DNA from: Phragmites australis
Taxonomy: Eukaryota > Streptophyta > Magnoliopsida > Poales > Poaceae
DNA: 64,000 bases
Assembly: GCF_958298935.1 (NCBI RefSeq)
Contig: NC_084935.1
Span: 10,001 to 74,000 of the forward strand
Direction of reading: 5' to 3'
Program-made: the position numbers and the translations under genes
Shown: positions 60,029 to 64,000 of the stretch, piece after piece
Position numbering within the stretch: position 1 is the stretch's first letter
How the letters are laid out: each line of letters begins with the position of its first letter
Notes under the pieces: generated by a model
The model's database searches: none
Seen by the model: the letters and a program-made list of their open reading frames with translations, nothing else
Told to the model about the DNA's origin: nothing

Positions 60029-61393
60029 CTAGTTCGTTCTTTCTTTCGTGCTTTCCTAATTAACAGATCGATCTGTGCAGATCCATGTGTAAAAAAGAAA
60101 GGTTCTGGTGGTATGTATAGATTCTAGTAACACGTAGTATATATCATGTGACTAGCTAGTTTATGTTTTTTTTTTTTTTGGCGGAAAGCTAGTTTATGGT
60201 TTTTTTTTTTGGCGGAAAACTACTTTTTGGTTCTCTGTACCAAGTGACCAAGTGCTTACTGCTCCGCTCAGTACTGAATAAATTGTATCATTATGTATGT
60301 ATGCAGGTGCAGAATCACACTGGCTGTACTATTGTGGCCACATGTACTCTATACTAGCATGTCATCATAATCAGCTACGTGCTAATCTCTGGATTATTGG
60401 TGACACTTTACTTGGTCACCGATGCAAAGAAATGCTTCTTCGATGCTAGCTTTTCACCACCATTGGCGGGCCAGCATTTTTAACTTGGGTACCTGTTGTG
60501 CTCGTCGGCACGTGCGTCTTGCTTATGCCCACGTCACCGCTGCACTCCGTCTAGATTGAGCCCGCGTTGCCGCCGCTGTTGCCCTCCAGGCTTGAGCTCG
60601 TGTCCATGTTATGTCCGGACCCCATCTCGCTCGCTCACACGTCGTTGTCACCTTCTATTTCAGGAACATGGTTGTTACGTAGTCACATACATGATCTTTG
60701 TCTCTCAGGAATCAACGTACTCACGCACGCGGTTGTCACTCATACCTCAAGTGCGCCTAGGCCGCTATACGTGGTCGCGTGGGGCAGTGGGTCATGAGCT
60801 GTGATCGCATCAACGCCGATCAGGTCATGGTGATATGGGCTTGAGCCGTTGTGAACTGCGATCACCAAGCACACCTACAGAACATGATACTAGTTAAGTG
60901 TCCGTATGTTGCAAGGAAAATATGAACATTGAATACAGTAATATCAAGCATAAACTAAGGTATGGAGATGTAAATGCATTATGAGAGCGTCGCCGAATGA
61001 ATACGTCAGGAATGATACTGTAGTTTAATTTCAAATAGGATCTGAAAAAAGAGTAAGAGATTATTCGTTAATTTCTCTCATAATTTCTTAAGTTATTTTC
61101 ATTAGTAAAACATACCCCATATCCGTACTCAGTAACGAAACAAGAAGGTTATAAGATAAGAATGGATAACAAAAGTGAGTAAGTTATTTAAATTTTAGTG
61201 ATTTTTACTAGATAAAAGGATAATAGAGGGAAGAAGTGACGTGAGAACCAACTTATATTTTATATTCTAAACATATAGAAAAAAATTACACAAAATTTAT
61301 ATGTACATATATATGTACACCCTTATCACTATAGTAGGCCCGCCAATGCTTCACACACGTAAGAGTTATTACTCTCCTCTCCAGTAATTACTA
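60029..61393. other. 3' UTR and intergenic region between the PUB and carboxypeptidase genes
   Basis: T-runs at 60167-60213 carry a small direct repeat (TTTTTTTTTGGCGGAAA twice). Two short overlapping frames near 60500-60800 have no recognisable domain. AT-rich from 60900 on. No further gene is supported. Confidence 0.5.
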
Positions 61394-61639
61394 CTCCATC
61401 TAATCCTAAATATAAATCTATTAGAATATCCATATGGTCTCTACTATACCATTTTGATTAATAATATCTATAAAAATAAATTATTTTAAATAAAAATAAT
61501 TATATATTATAATAATATTTTTTATAATAAATCTAGTACCATCAACCTATTTTCGATCTTTATAATTTATTTGTTATTAATGGTTAGAGCTAAAAATGTT
61601 TGATTTAAATGAGCTTATATTTGGAATCGGACGGAGGAG
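61394..61639. mobile_element. Stowaway-like MITE upstream of the carboxypeptidase gene
   Basis: Left end CTCCATCTAATCCTAAATATAA pairs imperfectly with right end TTATATTTGGAATCGGACGGAGGAG (complement), the usual CTCCNTCCGT...AAATATAAG Stowaway termini. TA lies at 61392-61393; the right TA has changed. The interior is very AT-rich. It ends 80 bases before the start codon at 61719, so it may lie in the promoter or 5' UTR. Confidence 0.75.
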
Positions 61640-61718
61640 TCCAGTGGCCACTGCAGTGCTGGTGGACATCTGCATATAGAAAACTGAAACCCCCCTCCGG
61701 CTCCAAGATTTGATAGCG

Positions 61719-64000
61719 ATGACGATGGCTCACGGCCTCCTCCTCCTCCTGCTCCTCGTCGCCGCTTCCCCGGCGGTGGCTACGGCCGGTCGCGGTCGTG
61801 CAGGTTACCCGATTGGCTTCGCGGAGCGGCTCATCCGCGACCTCAACCTCGTGCCGGGGATCGGGCAGCAGCCCGATGATCTCGAGGAGGAGGAACCCGC
61901 GGCTCCGGGCGAGCTGGTGGAGAGGAGGGTGCAGCTCCCCGTGGCCATGGGTCGCTCAGAGGCAGAGGTGCCCCTGGAGGAGCTCGGCCACCACGCCGGG
62001 TACTACCGCCTCCCCCACACGCACGCCGCAAGGTACGCTCAGCGATGATAATTCACATCGATTGATTCTTGGTTCGATTCATCGACTGTACCCCTTAGAC
62101 TGAACTGGACTGTGCTGGACAGGATGTTCTACTTCTTGTTCGAATCCAGAGGCAGAGACAGAGGGCAGCCGGTTGTTCTTTGGCTCACCGGAGGTCCTGG
62201 ATGCAGCAGTGAGCTCGCCCTCTTCTACGAAAATGGCCCTTTCAAAATTGCAAATAACCTATCGCTCATTTGGAATGATTATGGATGGGACAAGGTAAAG
62301 CATCATCCGTATCTATATGTACCTACCTGAAATTCTTGATTAATTTTCTCTGAGGTCAGTTGACTTCATCTAGCTAACATCTAGTATCATGCACTTCTTT
62401 GTACTGCAATGTGCTTCCAGTCTTCTTTTTTTTTTAGTAGCATGTGCATCCAGTCTGTGTAGCCCAGTACTTCTATTACCTGCCGTTATGCTCATGTGCT
62501 GGCACTTTGCATCGTGTACCAGAATCAATTGCGGTTTACCTCGCCTGTTTCAGTGTTCATAATTTCGTCAGGTTTTGCTCTATTTGACTGCGGTACCTGC
62601 TGGGCTGGCAGGTGTCCAATCTAATTTACGTTGACCAACCAACTGGAACTGGCTTTAGCTACAGCACGGACTTGAGGGATCTTCGCTTTGGAGAGAAGGG
62701 AGTAGCTGATGATCTCTATGACTTTTTACAGGTGCACTAAATAAATCACAAATTGCTGCTATGTCACACAAGCGGATCCTCTCAGATTTACATAGAAATA
62801 AAATGTGATTTCTTTCTTCATTCTGCAGGCTTTCTTTAGAGAACATCCCGATCTTTTGGAGAACGACTTTTACATTACTGGAGAGTCTTATGCAGGACAC
62901 TACATTCCAGCAGCTGCCGAAAGGGTCCATAGAGGGAACAAGGAGGCCAGTGGGCTTCACATAAACTTGAAGGCGAGTTATTTGTCTTCATACTTTCTAA
63001 GTATTTGAAGCAATGATGTTTCAGTTGAGCTTTCAAAATTTTTATGTAGCTTGATCTCTTGTGCTCCACAGGGCTTTGCTATTGGTAATGGACTCACTGA
63101 TCCTGCAATTCAGTATGGCGCATATGCTGATTATGCACTACAAATGGGCATCATAGGAGAGCGTGCACATAACACCATCAATAAATTAGTTCCTGCTTGT
63201 AACCTTGGCATCAAACTTTGCGGTGATAGTACTATCTTCTAAAATAATTATGCCAAAGTAGCAAGATATACAACATGTTATGTCTCTGGACTAATAATTA
63301 AGCAATGCTGTGCAGGTTATGCTGGAGCAATACCATGCATTGCTTCATATGCTGTCTGCAATTCCATTTTCACATCCATTCTACTTCTTGCTGGAAATGT
63401 GAACGTACGCATTCTTTCTCTGAACTCCCCATATGGTCTTCTGGTTTTAACTTACCATCACCTTTTACATGTTTCAGTATTATGATATAAGGAAACAATG
63501 TGAGGGAAGCTTGTGCTATGATTTCTCCAACATGGACAAATTCCTGAATGAGAAATCCGTGAGGGATGCTATTGGTGTGGGAAATAAAAAATTCATATCT
63601 TGTAGTCCGCTCGTTTACGAGGCAATGATTGCAGACTGGATGAAAAATTTGGAAGTAGGGATTCCTGCTCTTGTTGAGGATGGTATAAGGGTGCTAATAT
63701 ATGCGGGTGAATATGATCTCATATGCAACTGGTTGGGTGAGTAATTGACTTTTCACTGAATTATGGTATCCAGCTGCTAATACAATATGATATATATATG
63801 TACAACACCATTTCCTCACATGATCAGTTTCACCTAGTATATTTTAAGTTGCATCAAGCTTCTCCCAGCAAAAAATCAGACGATAGGAGGCTCCTCACTT
63901 TTATTGAAATCAATTAGAAGTCTTAAAAGGAAAACAGTAAACGGCACGCACGCCTGTGTATGTGGTAGGGGGGTGGAGGGGGGAGGGGCAGAAGTCCCAT
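61719..64000 (+). CDS. Serine carboxypeptidase III-like (SCPL) gene, 3' end outside the window
   Basis: Exons: 61719-62032, 62123-62294, 62612-62731, 62829-62972, 63072-63222, 63316-63404 and 63478-63736, giving 416 codons of one frame; the last exon(s) with the catalytic His lie beyond 64000. It hydrolyses C-terminal residues of peptides (peptidase family S10), likely in the vacuole or secretory path. A signal peptide (MTMAHGLLLLLLLVAASPAV) leads a pro-region up to about residue 90. Motifs: LTGGPGCSSELALFYENGPF, VDQPTGTGFSYS, GESYAGHY with Ser222, and IYAGEYDLICNW with Asp410. The text is very close in kind to barley/wheat carboxypeptidase III (HHAGYYRLPHT, KGFAIGNGLTDPAIQY). The intron after exon 4 has a GC donor (AAG|GCGAGT). 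Start chosen at 61719 as the first ATG before the hydrophobic core. Confidence 0.92.
63737..64000 (+). other. Start of the next intron of the carboxypeptidase gene
   Basis: GTGAGTAATTG opens the intron at 63737. The remaining 264 bases show no exon; the last ones (about 63960-63990) are G-rich. Confidence 0.6.

Noticed and set aside
60496..60804. 102-codon ORF in the intergenic region
   Set aside because: No domain, overlapping equally long frames, and no gene structure around it.

Overview
The window is a stretch of nuclear genome from a grass (Poaceae). The gene models, the Sirevirus and Tat-type LTR retrotransposons, and the Stowaway and Tourist MITEs fit a panicoid or related grass; I cannot name the species. 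About four fifths of the window is nested LTR-retrotransposon sequence plus one satellite-like array. Three host genes stand clear of it: a small NOP56/58-like gene (about 13.0-15.6 kb), a USP-kinase-U-box gene (56.4-60.0 kb) and a serine carboxypeptidase III gene (61.7 kb to the window edge). All three have several exons and splice in frame by hand. No rRNA, tRNA, CRISPR or bacterial-type feature was seen.

Layout. 1-11.2 kb: a decayed Ty3/gypsy (Tat-type) polyprotein on +, split by a 4.06-kb solo LTR (341-4396) and by a complete Tat element (4785-10712) with perfect 5-bp target-site duplications. 11.2-12.9 kb: GC-rich spacer, a 3 x ~173-bp repeat and an AT-rich stretch. 12.99-15.57 kb: NOP5NT gene with a Stowaway MITE in intron 5. 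16.7-17.6 kb: LINE remnant. 18.7-33.6 kb: two truncated copia Sireviruses on -, carrying a Tourist-like MITE, a probable 3.8-kb solo LTR and a second 4.05-kb solo LTR in inverted orientation to the first. 33.6-40.3 kb: a broken Tat element on - with RNase H, RT and gag pieces, a solo Sirevirus LTR inside RT, and an LTR with a PBS on one side and a PPT on the other. 40.5-47.1 kb: a foldback repeat followed by about 17 copies of a ~370-bp tandem repeat. 47.1-55.7 kb: a young Tat-type element inserted near the end of that array. 55.8-64 kb: unique sequence with the two gene models.

The most unusual unit is the young element at 47140-55719. Its LTRs differ by about ten substitutions and one 73-bp repeat unit. 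It has lost gag, protease, RT, RNase H and most of integrase, yet carries, antisense to the LTRs, a nearly open two-exon gene with its own TATA box: a domain of the 'putative gypsy type transposon' family (PF04195) followed by a long Glu/Ala coiled coil. Decayed relatives of this antisense gene lie at the same place, upstream of the PPT, in the Tat elements at 4.8-10.7 kb and probably at 38.7-39.5 kb.
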